Shown piece by piece: positions 5,325 through 5,451 of a stretch of DNA of 5,451 nucleotides. The first letter of the stretch is position 1, and each line of letters opens with the position of its first letter. The DNA comes from DAOUKH01 sp034420775 (GTDB taxonomy: Bacteria; Chloroflexota; Dehalococcoidia; SHYB01): assembly GCA_034420775.1 (NCBI GenBank), contig DAOUKZ010000200.1:1-5451 (forward strand). The letters are read 5' to 3'. A program made the translations under genes and the position numbers. Under the pieces are notes generated by a model. The model saw only the letters and a list, made by a program, of their open reading frames with translations. It searched no databases and had not been told where the DNA came from.

Positions 5325-5451
5325 CCCCTTTTTTAAACAGCATTGATATTTAGTATCGAATATCTCAAATAAACGAGACTAGGTACCAGGTTACCGGAAA
5401 ACGAGAGACTGCGAATCAAAATACGGCAACTGAAGAGACGGGGTATCGGAA
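5325..5451. other. AT-rich intergenic DNA after the Fur-family gene; no gene identified
   Basis: This stretch is visibly richer in A/T than the rest of the window. It contains CCCC followed by six T (5325-5334), an inverted repeat (5345-5364), and the tandem near-repeat AGGTACC/AGGTTACC (5381-5395). There is no ATG or GTG on the plus strand. One frame is open from 5373 to the edge and reads ...ENERLRIKIRQLKRRGIG, which looks faintly protein-like but has no normal start and follows a TAA at 5370-5372. It is most simply the regulatory leader of a gene starting outside the window. Confidence 0.5.
5345..5364. promoter_or_regulatory. Second inverted repeat related to the Fur-family operator candidate
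   Basis: GATATT-tagtatcg-AATATC, a perfect 6-8-6 inverted repeat. The arm edges GATAT/ATATC are the same as in the repeat at the Fur-family promoter (4834-4851), and both are preceded by TT. It lies 20 bases after the regulator's stop, in AT-rich DNA that probably precedes another gene. It may be a second binding site of the same regulator, allowing for a two-base difference in spacer. Confidence 0.45.

Noticed and set aside
5296..5334. Possible terminator of the Fur-family gene: CCTGC/GCAGG stem plus a run of six T
   Set aside because: The stem has only five base pairs, lies inside the coding region and ends 18 bases before the T run, too far for a normal intrinsic terminator.

Overview
The window is a compact, GC-rich bacterial segment with almost no spare DNA. 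It carries eight complete genes and the tail of a ninth. Base composition, a strong bias to G/C in third codon positions and the gene set suggest a free-living bacterium, possibly from an uncultured soil or subsurface lineage of the NC10, Rokubacteria, Tectomicrobia or Chloroflexi kind. Nothing in the sequence fixes the phylum. There are no signs of insertion sequences, phage, CRISPR arrays, tRNA or rRNA.

Left part (1-3551): the end of an unrecognised rightward gene meets a leftward four-gene cluster tail to tail. Read in transcription order, the cluster is trpB (tryptophan synthase beta chain), two short-chain dehydrogenases (SDRs) that look like tandem paralogues, and a nitroreductase-family flavoprotein. 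The gaps are 37, 2 and 32 bases, which fits one operon. trpA is not next to trpB, so trpB is either an orphan or has been recruited into a different gene set.

Middle (3552-3699): a divergent promoter region. It has an extended -10 for trpB on the minus strand and a plausible sigma70 promoter for the rightward gene.

Right part (3700-5324): four rightward genes concerned with iron-sulfur and sulfur handling. The first is an A-type Fe-S carrier (IscA/ErpA/HesB family) with an atypical four-cysteine arrangement, followed by a strong hairpin terminator. Next are a TusA-like small protein without the normal Cys-Pro motif and a DsrE-like protein, joined by a GTGA stop/start overlap. Last is a Fur-family metalloregulator with its own good promoter (TTGACG-N17-TAGAAT) and a perfect 6-6-6 inverted repeat just downstream of the -10, probably an autoregulatory operator. 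A related GATATT/AATATC inverted repeat lies in the AT-rich DNA after the regulator, probably in front of a gene outside the window.

Taken together, the right half reads as a small iron and sulfur homeostasis neighbourhood. The most unusual items are the TusA-like/DsrE-like pair with a displaced or missing catalytic cysteine, and the CGNCNCG tail of the Fe-S carrier. I do not see clear evidence of a wholly new defence or mobile system.
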